A stretch of DNA of 64,000 bases. Origin: Fictibacillus sp. b24 (GTDB taxonomy: Bacteria; Bacillota; Bacilli; Bacillales; Fictibacillaceae). Under the pieces are notes generated by a model that was given only the letters and a program-made list of their open reading frames with translations, was not told where the DNA came from and searched no databases. The stretch covers positions 2,232,001 to 2,296,000 of the forward strand of contig NZ_JAUCES010000005.1 in the NCBI RefSeq assembly GCF_030348825.1. The letters are read 5' to 3'. Position numbers and translations under genes: made by a program. This document shows positions 26,812-35,459 of this stretch, piece by piece; position 1 is the first letter of the stretch, and each line of letters starts with the position of its first letter.

Positions 26812-28434
26812 TTATAAGTAGATGATTTTATGTTTTCCATTGAATTCATAAGGGTATTGTAGAAGTTGTTTTATGAGTTGTGGCCCGATTTCATTCGTGA
26901 ATTGGTAGATGTTCCAAATTCTTTCTTGCAAGATCCCAGTAGGTTTTAATTGAAGCATGATCTCGTCAAATTCAGCTAGTGGCTCTTTAACTTTTTTCCG
27001 AACACGCTGTTCCATCTTCTGCTCGATATAGTCGATTTCTGAAAGGATTCTCTTTAGATTATGATCTGCAACAGGAAGGAGTTTCGAATCAATTTCTTCT
27101 GCCAATTTTAGAAGTTTTCCATAAGAGAAAGTAAATTCTGCTTTGACAGATTCAATGGATTCATTCGTTTCAATCGGTCTATTACTAGCAAACCATTCTC
27201 TTTTGAAATCATCTGTTCCATTTTCTAAAACCTGTTTCACTGTTAACTTTTTAGAATTCATCAACTCGAGGATGCGATTCGTTACAAGCGTAAAAGACAG
27301 CCTTGGAGTTAATATGGGCATTTTTCTATTAAATTGATGGAATACCTTCCCTAGCACCGCCCAATAGGCAATTTCACCTGGGCCTGCAACAAAGGATAGA
27401 ACGGGCAGCATAAATTCTTGCATCAAAGGACGTGTTACAACATTGTTGCTGAATTTCTCAGGATGATTCACTGCTTCCTCTAAAAGTTCTGCCTCAGAGA
27501 TTGAAAAATCGTTTTCTTTTGATGAAAAGCCATCTTCAGAACGATATAAAAGGATTCTTTCATTATCTTTCGTATAAAACAAATGAGCATTGTTTTTTTG
27601 AATTTCTATCGGATCACGGTATCCGCTTTTGTTAAGTTCGTTCGTTTGAGAAATAAAAGCTCCATCAATATCTCTGTTTTTAATGATCATATCTTTTAAA
27701 ATATGGGATTGAAGTTTCTTGAATTCCGGGTCGCCAGAATCTAAAAGAATTAAACCTTCATCTGCAAACCACTTGGAAAGCAGTTGAGCAAAAAAAGTAA
27801 CAATAGAATCAGACTTCTCTAATATTCGTTCTGTCTCAGCTAAAAAATCACTCGTATATGCCGTCTCACCAAAAGCACGAAATACTTCTTTTAGCCACGG
27901 CTTAACATCTTCTTTGTTCCAACCCCACATTGATGCGGAAGATTTAACAGATGAAGCTGCTTTTAAAGATATTTTTTTAGCCGTGTTATTCTTCGGTACC
28001 ATTACATGATTAATTTCATCCATATCATGATCTTCACCCGCGATCCAAAATATCGGAACAACCGGCACGTTAAGTTCTTTTTGAGCTTGTTTTGCTAATT
28101 GAATTGTACTAATGCACTTATAAATAACTAAAAGCGGTCCTGTAAGGAGACCTGCTTGCTGTCCACCAACAACAGCTAAACTTTCAGGTGAATTCAGTTT
28201 TTGTATATGGTCCAAAGTTTTAGACGAAGAGCCTATTTTATCATTATAAGAAGACAAATAGTTTGTTAGTCCTTGCCTCGGAAATGAATAACGCTTCAAT
28301 TCCTGCTGTCGTTTCGTCCATTCATGTTTATCATGATGTGCTTTATAATCAAAAAAACGGACAACTTCCGAATCTCCGTTGGAGTACCTTTCAAGAAAAG
28401 GTGATGTATGAAGCTGCATTTCCTCCAGTCTCAT
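26812..28434 (-). CDS. bshC: Putative bacillithiol biosynthesis cysteine-adding enzyme BshC
   Basis: BshC is assigned to the last step of bacillithiol synthesis, joining cysteine to glucosaminyl-malate. The protein (540 aa) has the family pattern: a Rossmann-like core with VVGGQQAGLLTGP near residue 88 and IFWIAGEDHDMDEINHV near 130, then a C-terminal coiled coil (about 440-500, rich in Glu/Lys). The start ATG at 28434 has AAGGAAG 7 bases before it. It lies between panE/DUF3397 and mraZ, the B. subtilis yllA position. Confidence 0.94.
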   Translation of the reverse strand: MRLEEMQLHTSPFLERYSNGDSEVVRFFDYKAHHDKHEWTKRQQELKRYSFPRQGLTNYLSSYNDKIGSSSKTLDHIQKLNSPESLAVVGGQQAGLLTGPLLVIYKCISTIQLAKQAQKELNVPVVPIFWIAGEDHDMDEINHVMVPKNNTAKKISLKAASSVKSSASMWGWNKEDVKPWLKEVFRAFGETAYTSDFLAETERILEKSDSIVTFFAQLLSKWFADEGLILLDSGDPEFKKLQSHILKDMIIKNRDIDGAFISQTNELNKSGYRDPIEIQKNNAHLFYTKDNERILLYRSEDGFSSKENDFSISEAELLEEAVNHPEKFSNNVVTRPLMQEFMLPVLSFVAGPGEIAYWAVLGKVFHQFNRKMPILTPRLSFTLVTNRILELMNSKKLTVKQVLENGTDDFKREWFASNRPIETNESIESVKAEFTFSYGKLLKLAEEIDSKLLPVADHNLKRILSEIDYIEQKMEQRVRKKVKEPLAEFDEIMLQLKPTGILQERIWNIYQFTNEIGPQLIKQLLQYPYEFNGKHKIIYL

Positions 28435-28514
28435 TTATGTACTTCCTTTCTTCGTATCAATTACATCCTTAACGAGTATAGCAAAGAAATGTTAATGACA
28501 AAAAAAGATTTGCT

Positions 28515-28898
28515 CTAAATGTCCAAAATCCGTGAAACGATACCATAAGACATTAATGAAAAATAGCCGATAGTTAGAATAAGAAACTGCAAACGCCAAT
28601 TAAGCCTTAAAATTTTGCCAATGGATAGGTCAAACTCATATTTCCAAATAACATATGTAAACAATAAACAGCCTGATAAAAATAATAAGAGAAGGATCTC
28701 ATAATAAGATTGGCCCCAGATCTCAACTGTCATTCTTTCAATTGTGAAAAACAAAAAAAATGTTGTACTGTCAATACCCGCCTTAAAGGCCTTACTTTTC
28801 TTTTTCGTAAGCTTATATATACTCTTATTAACAAGAAAAAAGACGATGTAAGGAACGGTTATTAACGTAGCAATAATCGCACCTAATATACTAATCAA
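28515..28898 (-). CDS. DUF3397 membrane protein
   Basis: Hydrophobic protein of 127 aa with four likely membrane helices (about residues 5-24, 42-60, 64-86, 101-121) and a basic loop, KLTKKKSKAFK. It matches the DUF3397 type that lies between panE and bshC in many Bacillaceae. The function is unknown. It starts 4 bases after panE and is probably co-transcribed with it. Confidence 0.75.
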   Translation of the reverse strand: MISILGAIIATLITVPYIVFFLVNKSIYKLTKKKSKAFKAGIDSTTFFLFFTIERMTVEIWGQSYYEILLLLFLSGCLLFTYVIWKYEFDLSIGKILRLNWRLQFLILTIGYFSLMSYGIVSRILDI

Positions 28899-28902
28899 TC
28901 AT

Positions 28903-29790
28903 TCATCCTCTCCAATCCAATGCTTTTACAGCTTCATATACAAACCGAGAATAGGGGGTGTCAATCTTAAGGCTGATCCCTCGATTGATAATTTCACCCG
29001 TTATGCTGTCTATTTCCGTTTGCTGACCGCTTTCCACACTCTTTAACATCGAGGAGCGGTTCAATGATGTATTTCTGCAAAGGATTAGCAATTCCTTCCA
29101 TAAGTCTTCGCGTCGATCGATTAAATTCAAAACGGTAACAGCTTCTTCATACAGCTTTTTCATTATAGAAAATGCATATTCATTCGTGAGCAGTTCCCCA
29201 TTCGTTATTCTTAAAATAGCTGATAAAGGATTTATAGAGGCATTCATAATTAATTTTTCATACACCATCGTTTCCCATTCTTCTTCTAAATTTACAGGTG
29301 AAGTATTTGAGTTTAGCAGCGACTTCCATTCATAATGAGAATCCCCTCGATAGGAAGCCAGCTTAATTCTTCCTTCTCCCAAATGATGAACAGTTGTATG
29401 ATTTTCTTTTACAGCTCCATGTTCCACTACACCTACACATACTTGTTTGTGAGGCAATTTGTCTATAAAAGAAAGATGACTGATACCATTCTGTAAAAAG
29501 AGGTACGAAATCTCTTTATAATCTTCTAGCCACTTTAGATCTTTAATTGCTGTTTGCTTAACTGAGATTATACAAACCAGTTCGTTCCCGCTAAATTCTT
29601 CAATAGGCTTTGCTTCAACTCTGACGTTTGATTTTACACCATGTAAGTTTTTGTAGGTGAGTCCGAACTTCACTAGCTCTTCAGCCTGTTCAGCGCTTCG
29701 TGTATAGATAACAGGTTCTTTTCTATTTATCTTTAAAAAATATGCGACCAACAAGCCTATTGCCCCGCCACCAATTATACTTACCTTCAT
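28903..29790 (-). CDS. panE: 2-dehydropantoate 2-reductase PanE (YlbQ)
   Basis: NADPH-dependent reduction of ketopantoate to pantoate for pantothenate and CoA synthesis. The N-terminal Rossmann motif is KVSIIGGGAIGLLVAYFL (residues 2-19). The C-terminal ketopantoate reductase domain carries the catalytic lysine in WETMVYEKLIMNASINPLSA. The start ATG at 29790 has GGGGG 5 bases upstream; four extra upstream codons are less likely. Length 295 aa. CoaD, a later CoA enzyme, is encoded 11 kb away in this window. Confidence 0.9.
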   Translation of the reverse strand: MKVSIIGGGAIGLLVAYFLKINRKEPVIYTRSAEQAEELVKFGLTYKNLHGVKSNVRVEAKPIEEFSGNELVCIISVKQTAIKDLKWLEDYKEISYLFLQNGISHLSFIDKLPHKQVCVGVVEHGAVKENHTTVHHLGEGRIKLASYRGDSHYEWKSLLNSNTSPVNLEEEWETMVYEKLIMNASINPLSAILRITNGELLTNEYAFSIMKKLYEEAVTVLNLIDRREDLWKELLILCRNTSLNRSSMLKSVESGQQTEIDSITGEIINRGISLKIDTPYSRFVYEAVKALDWRG

Positions 29791-29848
29791 AGCAACCCCC
29801 ATAGCCGTTTGATTATCTTGATATTACCATATATATGAAACATTCAAA

Positions 29849-29876
29849 AAACCCTCCCGTACTTGCGGGAGGGTTT
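29849..29876 (-). terminator. Terminator of the acyl-CoA carboxylase operon
   Basis: On the minus strand AAACCCTCCCG and CGGGAGGGTTT form an 11-bp stem with a 6-base loop, followed by TTTGAATG. Four bases after the carboxyltransferase stop codon. Confidence 0.9.
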
Positions 29877-29879
29877 CGT

Positions 29880-31418
29880 TTAAACTGGGTAAACAGGGTG
29901 TTTACGCTCACTAAAAATCATCTCTTTGTTTTCATAGAAAGCAAAACGATTCGTAAGTTCGTCTCGCAATGAAGAAGGTGAAACGATATCGTCAATGATC
30001 ATTTCAGATGCAAGCTTATAAATATCAATGTGTTCTTTGTATTCTTGCTGCTTTTGCTGAACATATTGAATCCGTTCTTTTACATCTTCAATTTCATTTA
30101 TCTTGTTTGAGTATACTGCATTTACTGCAGCTTCCGGTCCCATAACAGCAATTTGCGCCGTTGGCAGCGCAATACAGCAATCTGGTTCAAAAGCAGGACC
30201 AGCCATCGCATAAAGACCTGCTCCATATGCTTTTCGAACAATAACTGAAATTTTTGGAACGGTTACATCGCTCATAGCCGCGATCAGTTTAGCTCCATGA
30301 CGTATAATCCCAGCTCGTTCTACTTTCGTTCCAATCATAAAGCCTGGAACATCTGATAAGAAAAGGAGAGGAATTGAGAAAGCATCACAAAGCGTTATAA
30401 AACGAGCTGCTTTATCAGCAGAATCAACAAACAATACGCCGCCTTTTACTTTAGGCTGGTTTGCAATGATGCCTACAGGCTTTCCGTCAATACGGCCAAA
30501 ACCAGTTACGATTTCTTGCGCGAATAACTTTTTCATTTCAAAGAAACTTCCTTCATCAATAAGACCGTCGATAAACTCATACATATCAAATGGTACGTTT
30601 TGATTTTCTGGAACAATCGCTTCTAACTCTCTGCCTGCTTTAGGAGGAAGCGCTTCGGAAACAGGAGCTTTCTGCTTGTAGTTGCTAGGGAAGTAAGATA
30701 GGTAACGTCTAGCTTCTTCAATCGCTTCTGTTTCGTTTGCAGCTAAAAGATCTCCGCATCCACTTATTGAACAATGCATTCTTGCTCCGCCCATTTCTTC
30801 CAGTGTTACTTTTTCACCGATTACCTTTTCGGCCATACGCGGGCTTCCTAAATACATGGATGCATTCTGATCAACCATGATTACGATATCACAAAACGCC
30901 GGGATGTAAGCTCCACCAGCGGCTGATGGACCGAACAGAATACAAACTTGGGGAATCATGCCAGACATTTTCACTTGATTGTAAAAAATCTTACCTGCTC
31001 CACGGCGGTTTGGAAACATATCAATCTGATCGGTAATTCTAGCACCTGCTGAGTCAACTAAATATAACATCGGCACTTTTAGCTTTTGAGCAGTCTCCTG
31101 AATTCGGATAATTTTTTCCACTGTTCGCGCTCCCCAGGAGCCAGCTTTTACAGTCGAATCATTAGCCATTACGCAAACTGTTTTTCCGCCAAGTTTACCG
31201 ATTGCTGTTACAACTCCATCTGCTGGAAGATCGCCCGCTTGGTTGTTCGCAAATTTAGCATCTTCTACTGTATATTCACCGTTATCAAAAAGCAGATTAA
31301 GTCGATCACGCACAAACATCTTATTTTGAGAACTGTTTTTCTCGTGATACTTCTGTGCACCGCCTGCTTCGATTTGTTCGATTTTTTCTTTTAGTTGGTT
31401 TTCTAATTTTGTAACCAT
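29880..31418 (-). CDS. Acyl-CoA carboxylase carboxyltransferase subunit (YngE/propionyl-CoA beta type)
   Basis: Carboxyltransferase of a biotin-dependent acyl-CoA carboxylase, moving the carboxyl group from carboxybiotin to an acyl-CoA. It shows both crotonase-fold halves: the acyl-CoA half (about 25-265, with DSAGARITDQ and GPSAAGGAYIPAF) and the carboxybiotin half (270-500, with GFGRIDGKPVGIIANQP and KAYGAGLYAMAG). Length 512 aa. The closest recognised type is B. subtilis YngE. Propionyl-, methylcrotonyl- or another acyl-CoA could be the substrate; sequence alone does not decide. Third gene of a carboxylase-carrier-transferase operon. Confidence 0.88.
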   Translation of the reverse strand: MVTKLENQLKEKIEQIEAGGAQKYHEKNSSQNKMFVRDRLNLLFDNGEYTVEDAKFANNQAGDLPADGVVTAIGKLGGKTVCVMANDSTVKAGSWGARTVEKIIRIQETAQKLKVPMLYLVDSAGARITDQIDMFPNRRGAGKIFYNQVKMSGMIPQVCILFGPSAAGGAYIPAFCDIVIMVDQNASMYLGSPRMAEKVIGEKVTLEEMGGARMHCSISGCGDLLAANETEAIEEARRYLSYFPSNYKQKAPVSEALPPKAGRELEAIVPENQNVPFDMYEFIDGLIDEGSFFEMKKLFAQEIVTGFGRIDGKPVGIIANQPKVKGGVLFVDSADKAARFITLCDAFSIPLLFLSDVPGFMIGTKVERAGIIRHGAKLIAAMSDVTVPKISVIVRKAYGAGLYAMAGPAFEPDCCIALPTAQIAVMGPEAAVNAVYSNKINEIEDVKERIQYVQQKQQEYKEHIDIYKLASEMIIDDIVSPSSLRDELTNRFAFYENKEMIFSERKHPVYPV

Positions 31419-31438
31419 GATATACCTCCTTTAAGAGA

Positions 31439-31452
31439 GTGAGCGCTCGCTC
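31439..31452. promoter_or_regulatory. Inverted repeat in the carboxylase operon
   Basis: TGAGCG-CT-CGCTCA, 6-base arms around two bases, lies in the 52-base gap between the biotin carrier gene and the carboxyltransferase gene, about 20 bases before the latter's start. The form resembles operators of TetR-family acyl-CoA regulators; it could also be an mRNA hairpin. No regulator gene is next to it. Confidence 0.35.
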
Positions 31453-31470
31453 AGAATTTGTGCAGAGCTA

Positions 31471-31683
31471 TTATTTTAATGTAACGAGTACATCGCCCTC
31501 ATTAACAAAATCTCCAGATGCAAATTTAACACTTTCTACAGTTCCGCCGTCTGCAGCATCAACTGGGATTTCCATTTTCATAGACTCCAAGATAATAACG
31601 GTTTGACCCGCAGTTACTTCTTCACCTTCACTTACCAATACTTGCCATACTGTACCTGCCATAGATGCTGTAATTTCTTTCAT
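31471..31683 (-). CDS. Biotin/lipoyl carrier protein of acyl-CoA carboxylase (YngHB-like)
   Basis: Free-standing biotinyl domain of 70 aa. The biotin attachment site is Lys36 in the ESMKMEIPV motif, and the beta-hairpin repeats around it ([18 protein letters not shown] and [14 protein letters not shown]) show the two-fold symmetry of the fold. It carries carboxybiotin between the neighbouring biotin carboxylase and carboxyltransferase. The same three-part design is known from the B. subtilis yng operon, where the carrier is also very small. Confidence 0.9.
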   Translation of the reverse strand: MKEITASMAGTVWQVLVSEGEEVTAGQTVIILESMKMEIPVDAADGGTVESVKFASGDFVNEGDVLVTLK

Positions 31684-31704
31684 TTCTCTCTCTCCTTTTT
31701 CTAA

Positions 31705-33048
31705 TTACGATTTACTTACTGTTCGTTTGCTTAAATAGCTTGTCGTATAGTCGCCTTTTACAAAATCCTCTTCTTTTAACAGCATTTGAAAAAGTGGGGC
31801 ATTTGTTTTAAGCCCGTTTATTTCAAGCTTTTCAAAGAATTCAACACCATGTTTAATACATCCCTCACGATTGGAATCGCTTACAATAATCTTAGCAATC
31901 ATAGGATCATAAAAAGGTGTAACCGTATTTCCGCTTTCATAACCTGTATCTATTCTTACATTGTCCATTTGCGGCCAAAGAAGTTCCTCGATTTTGCCAG
32001 GTGACGGAAAGAAAGTTATTGGATCCTCAGCGTAAAGTCTAAACTCCACTGCATGACCTTTGCTCACAATCTCATTTTGTGTCAGTGGCAGCTTTTCACC
32101 TTGTGCAACTTGAATCTGCCATCTTACTAAATCAAGACCCGTAATACTTTCTGTAACAGGATGTTCTACTTGAAGTCTAGTGTTCATTTCTAAAAAATAA
32201 AACTCACCGTTTTCACTAACAACAAATTCAACCGTTCCTGCATTTACATAATTTACTGCTTTAGCCGCTTTCACCGCTGATTCCGTAATTTTTGAGCGTA
32301 GACTTTGTGTCAAAAATGGTGATGGTGATTCTTCAACTACTTTTTGGTTACGGCGCTGAACACTGCAATCCCGCTCGTAGAGATGAACGATATTCCCATG
32401 TGAATCACCCATAATTTGAACTTCTATATGTCTTGCATTCTCGATACATTTTTCAATAAACATTCTGCCAGAACCAAAGTAATTTTTGGCACGCTGCTGT
32501 GAAGATACAAAGTGCTTGCGAAGATCTTCGTTATTCAGGCACTTTACCATTCCAATTCCGCCACCGCCGCTGCTGGCTTTAAGCATAACAGGATAACCGA
32601 TCTGTTCAGCGAGTTTGACCCCATCTTCTACATCTTCTATAGGCTCAATCGTTCCAGGAACAATCGGAACATCTGCTTGCTGCATCGTTTTTCTTGCCAT
32701 AATTTTATCGCCCATCCACTCAATCGTCTGAGGTGAGGGACCTATGAATGTGATACCCGCATCCTCTATCTTTCTGGCAAACTCATCATTTTCAGATAAA
32801 AGTCCATATCCTGGATGAATGGCGTCTACCTTATGTTTGAGTGCGACCTCAAGGATAACATCACTCTGCAGATAGGATTTGGCAACCGGTGGTTCACCAA
32901 TATGTACAGCCTCATCAGCAGCTTTTACAAAAGGGAGGTCTTTGTCTGCTTCAGAATATACAGCTACTGTTTCAATGTTCATTTCTTTACACGTTTGGAT
33001 AATTCGAAGAGCAATTTCCCCACGATTGGCAATTAAGATTTTTTTCAT
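31705..33048 (-). CDS. Biotin carboxylase subunit of acyl-CoA carboxylase (YngH-like)
   Basis: ATP-dependent carboxylation of biotin on the small carrier protein. The N-terminal domain starts KKILIANRGEIALRII. The ATP-grasp domain has the glycine loop KASSGGGGIGM (about 158-168), and the catalytic region reads EMNTRLQVEHPVTE. The C-terminal biotin carboxylase domain follows. Length 447 aa. It is the first gene of the operon. AccC for fatty acid synthesis is normally paired with AccB elsewhere; pairing with a YngE-type transferase points to catabolic use. Confidence 0.88.
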   Translation of the reverse strand: MKKILIANRGEIALRIIQTCKEMNIETVAVYSEADKDLPFVKAADEAVHIGEPPVAKSYLQSDVILEVALKHKVDAIHPGYGLLSENDEFARKIEDAGITFIGPSPQTIEWMGDKIMARKTMQQADVPIVPGTIEPIEDVEDGVKLAEQIGYPVMLKASSGGGGIGMVKCLNNEDLRKHFVSSQQRAKNYFGSGRMFIEKCIENARHIEVQIMGDSHGNIVHLYERDCSVQRRNQKVVEESPSPFLTQSLRSKITESAVKAAKAVNYVNAGTVEFVVSENGEFYFLEMNTRLQVEHPVTESITGLDLVRWQIQVAQGEKLPLTQNEIVSKGHAVEFRLYAEDPITFFPSPGKIEELLWPQMDNVRIDTGYESGNTVTPFYDPMIAKIIVSDSNREGCIKHGVEFFEKLEINGLKTNAPLFQMLLKEEDFVKGDYTTSYLSKRTVSKS

Positions 33049-33111
33049 GTTAATCCTCCTTCCTTGTTGTCAACATTACGTTTTTCGACAAAAAAGCCAA
33101 ATATCCTTTTT

Positions 33112-33125
33112 TGTAAGCGTAAACT
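33112..33125. promoter_or_regulatory. cre-like site upstream of the carboxylase operon
   Basis: TGTAAGCGTAAACT matches 12 of 14 positions of the CcpA consensus TGWAAGCGYTWNCA. It lies 64 bases before the biotin carboxylase start and also upstream of divergent ylbP. Carbon catabolite control would fit a catabolic carboxylase. Confidence 0.35.
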
Positions 33126-33215
33126 AAACGAATATTTTATTTTTAAAGAATTTTTTGCATAATTAGTATATACTATAACTATAGAGAAAAGTACAGGATG
33201 ACTGGGGGAGAGAAG

Positions 33216-33695
33216 ATGTCAAAGTATGAAGTAAAAAAATTATTAGTTAACTATAAAACGCTTGAAGAGTTTAAACATTTTAAAGAATATGGTGTTCAAG
33301 AGCTGTCAATGCTCGAGGATCTTCAAGAAAATATGATTGAAAACGACAGTGAATCTCCGTTCTACGGAATTTACTATGGTGATAAACTAGTGGCACGCAT
33401 GAGCTTATATCAAATTGAAGCTGCTTACGATCAGTATTTTGATCCTCCTCAGGATTATTTGGAGCTTTGGAAACTAGAGGTATTGCCCCACCATCAAACA
33501 AAAGGGCTTGGTAAGGCATTAGTAGAGTTTGCAAAAACATTCCAGCTTCCAATCAAAACGAATGGCCGACAGCAATCAGGCGGTTTCTGGGAAAAGATGG
33601 GCTTTGAAGCTGTAACGTATAATCAAGATCGCGATCGGGGTCAGAATCCTTATGTTTGGTATCCTACAGGTGTAAGTGAACAACGCCTTGCATAA
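33216..33695 (+). CDS. ylbP: GNAT-family N-acetyltransferase YlbP
   Basis: Acetyl-CoA-dependent N-acetyltransferase fold; the substrate is unknown. The acetyl-CoA pocket is visible as LEVLPHHQTKGLGKALVEFA (about residues 87-106), with a C-terminal NGRQQSGGFWEKMGF strand-helix. The first half (LLVNYKTLEEFKHFKEYG) is nearly the same as B. subtilis YlbP. The start ATG at 33216 follows GGGGGAGAGAAG, giving 159 aa; six upstream codons are unlikely. Divergent from the carboxylase operon, convergent with gerR. Confidence 0.9.
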   Translation: MSKYEVKKLLVNYKTLEEFKHFKEYGVQELSMLEDLQENMIENDSESPFYGIYYGDKLVARMSLYQIEAAYDQYFDPPQDYLELWKLEVLPHHQTKGLGKALVEFAKTFQLPIKTNGRQQSGGFWEKMGFEAVTYNQDRDRGQNPYVWYPTGVSEQRLA

Positions 33696-33702
33696 AAGCA
33701 TT

Positions 33703-33734
33703 AAAAAAAGATGGCGAAATCGCCATCTTTTTTA
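33703..33734. terminator. Bidirectional terminator between ylbP and gerR
   Basis: AAAGATGGCG and CGCCATCTTT form a 10-bp stem with a 4-base loop, flanked by A-run and T-run, so it can serve both convergent genes. Confidence 0.88.
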
Positions 33735-34301
33735 ATTTCTTACTGGTACTTCTACGAGTTTCCTCGCTCTATCCATAATCTGCAAAACTTCTTTATAATC
33801 CCTGTTAACTGTCTCATATTCTTTATTTACTTTACTAAGTTTGCTTTTTAAGTTGCCGTTTTCCTTCTTTAATTGCTGAAGCTTTGATAATAACGCACTG
33901 TTTTCGGCTTCTAAGTTTTTTGCCGAAGGTTCTTCGATTTGAAGCTGCTGTAAAAATAGTATGATTTCATTTAATGTAAGTGGCTTCTCATTTGGATTGC
34001 TGTTATTGGAATGGCTGTGATGAGCTGCAACACTTTCTTCTATTGTAGAAAGATGCTGTTTCACTTTTCTTTTATTGCGTTCTTTTCGAACTTTTTTTGC
34101 CTCTGCAATCGCTTTGTCATATTGTTTTCGTATAAGTGAGTTCCACCTGAATCCGCAAGCAGCTGGCGTTCTTGTTAACTTCTCTCCTACTTCTTCAAAA
34201 GCAACTAGCTGTGTACTGCCTTCTCGTATATGCCGGAGTGTAACTTCTGCAAGAATTGCATCTTCGTCTTTTGTCCAGGCATCCTGGCGCAAATTTGTCA
34301 T
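33732..34301 (-). CDS. gerR: RsfA-family sporulation transcription regulator GerR (YlbO)
   Basis: Mother-cell regulator of the RsfA/GerR family. The N-terminal Myb/SANT-like DNA-binding domain covers about residues 5-60 ([20 protein letters not shown], then [18 protein letters not shown]). A basic stretch [15 protein letters not shown] follows, then a long C-terminal coiled coil (about 125-185). In B. subtilis GerR (YlbO) is made under sigma-E and adjusts sigma-E-dependent genes. Length 189 aa. The position next to ylbP supports the ylbO assignment over the paralogue RsfA. Confidence 0.87.
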   Translation of the reverse strand: MTNLRQDAWTKDEDAILAEVTLRHIREGSTQLVAFEEVGEKLTRTPAACGFRWNSLIRKQYDKAIAEAKKVRKERNKRKVKQHLSTIEESVAAHHSHSNNSNPNEKPLTLNEIILFLQQLQIEEPSAKNLEAENSALLSKLQQLKKENGNLKSKLSKVNKEYETVNRDYKEVLQIMDRARKLVEVPVRN

Positions 34302-34389
34302 TTAGATCCCCCCATTTTAGTGGTTTGTAATAAGAATATGCTAGTGCTAGAAAAGATAGACTTTTTATTCTACTAAAATGAGGGAAAAC

Positions 34390-35151
34390 TTATTTATTTA
34401 AAAACGCCTCTACTCTTTTATGATGATCATCAGAAGCCCACAGTCTTGCACATCGCTCAATTTCCAGCTGTACACTTTTTTTGATTTTGGCTCCATCATA
34501 TCTTTGAAGCTGCAATGATTTATAAGAGGTGATCACTCCGAGAGGCTGCTGTATATATCGCTGTAAAAACCGCTCTGTTTCTTTTAAGCTGTTTCCTTTT
34601 ATCACGTATTGAATAAATCCGCGGTCCATTCCTTGCTTGGCTGTAACAGGGGTAGAGCTATATAAAAGATCCATCGCTTCAGTCTGCCCCATTCTCTCTA
34701 GCAAATAACTTCCGCCTCCCCAACCTGTTGTGATGCCTAAACGACCTTGGATAAATCCTACTTTTGCTTCAGCTCGCGCAAGTCTTACATCACATGCAGC
34801 GGCAATTTCACAGCCGCCGCCAACCGCCGATCCGTTTATTAAAGCAACGGTAGGCTTTGGAAAGAAAAACAGTTCATCTAATACAGTTCCCATTTTAGAA
34901 AGCATTCCATATGCTTGTTCTTCAGTCTTAAGAGAATGGAAAGCACTTAAATCTCCTCCAGAACAGAACGCTTTTGTACCCGCTCCTGTGATGACGAGGA
35001 CTTTCACATCATTATCCTGCTTGGCTGCATTCAAAAAATCAGTTAGAAGCTTCATCACTTCAAAATTGATAGCATTTCTAACTTCTGGCCGATTCAAGGT
35101 AATCCACCCAATTCCATTCCTTTTCTCCCATAATACTGGCTGTTCACTCAA
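34390..35151 (-). CDS. Enoyl-CoA hydratase/isomerase family protein
   Basis: Crotonase-fold enzyme acting on acyl-CoA thioesters. The oxyanion-hole segments are AFCSGGDLSAF (about residues 61-71) and NGSAVGGGCEIAAACDVRLA. The catalytic-region glutamates of true hydratases are partly replaced (GFIQGRLGITTGWGG), so hydratase, isomerase or hydrolase activity is possible. The start is TTG at 35151, 6 bases after GGAGGTG, giving 253 aa. It interrupts the usual gerR-rpmF order and may act with the acyl-CoA carboxylase 1.3 kb away, since the B. subtilis yng operon also combines these activities. Confidence 0.82.
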   Translation of the reverse strand: MSEQPVLWEKRNGIGWITLNRPEVRNAINFEVMKLLTDFLNAAKQDNDVKVLVITGAGTKAFCSGGDLSAFHSLKTEEQAYGMLSKMGTVLDELFFFPKPTVALINGSAVGGGCEIAAACDVRLARAEAKVGFIQGRLGITTGWGGGSYLLERMGQTEAMDLLYSSTPVTAKQGMDRGFIQYVIKGNSLKETERFLQRYIQQPLGVITSYKSLQLQRYDGAKIKKSVQLEIERCARLWASDDHHKRVEAFLNK

Positions 35152-35171
35152 CTCATACACCTCCAATTCAA

Positions 35172-35185
35172 AGAAAGCGCTTCTA
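35172..35185. promoter_or_regulatory. cre-like site before the enoyl-CoA hydratase gene
   Basis: AGAAAGCGCTTCTA matches 12 of 14 positions of the CcpA consensus TGWAAGCGYTWNCA, with the core AAGCGCTT intact. It lies 20 bases upstream of the start codon. Confidence 0.4.
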
Positions 35186-35200
35186 TTTTTATGTATATGA

Positions 35201-35231
35201 AAAAACAGGAAGCCTATAGCTCCCTGTTTTT
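35201..35231 (-). terminator. Terminator of ylbN-rpmF
   Basis: On the minus strand AAAACAGGGAGC pairs with GCTTCCTGTTTT (one mismatch) around TATAG, followed by TTCAT. Three bases after the rpmF stop codon. Confidence 0.82.
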
Positions 35232-35233
35232 CA

Positions 35234-35407
35234 TTACTTGCTTACTACTTCTTTTCCTTTGTAAGATCCACACTCACGGCAAACGCGGTGAGATAACTTG
35301 TATTCTCCGCACTGTGGACACTTTACCATACCAGGCATGGAAAGCTTGTAGTGTGTACGACGCTTCGCTTGGCGAGTTTGAGAAGTTCTGCGAAAAGGTA
35401 CTGCCAT
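35234..35407 (-). CDS. rpmF: 50S ribosomal protein L32 (zinc form)
   Basis: Small basic ribosomal protein of 57 aa, reading [20 protein letters not shown] at the N-terminus. Four cysteines in two pairs (CPQC at residues 30-33 and CREC at 43-46) form a zinc ribbon, so this is the zinc-containing form of L32. The ATG at 35407 has AAGGAGGTGG upstream. It follows ylbN, the usual partner in bacteria, and both are likely expressed from the strong promoter at 36008-36036. Confidence 0.97.
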   Translation of the reverse strand: MAVPFRRTSQTRQAKRRTHYKLSMPGMVKCPQCGEYKLSHRVCRECGSYKGKEVVSK

Positions 35408-35459
35408 TTTGTATCCACCTCCTTAAAGGTTCTAGAAAGAATCATTATAACCTATTCTT

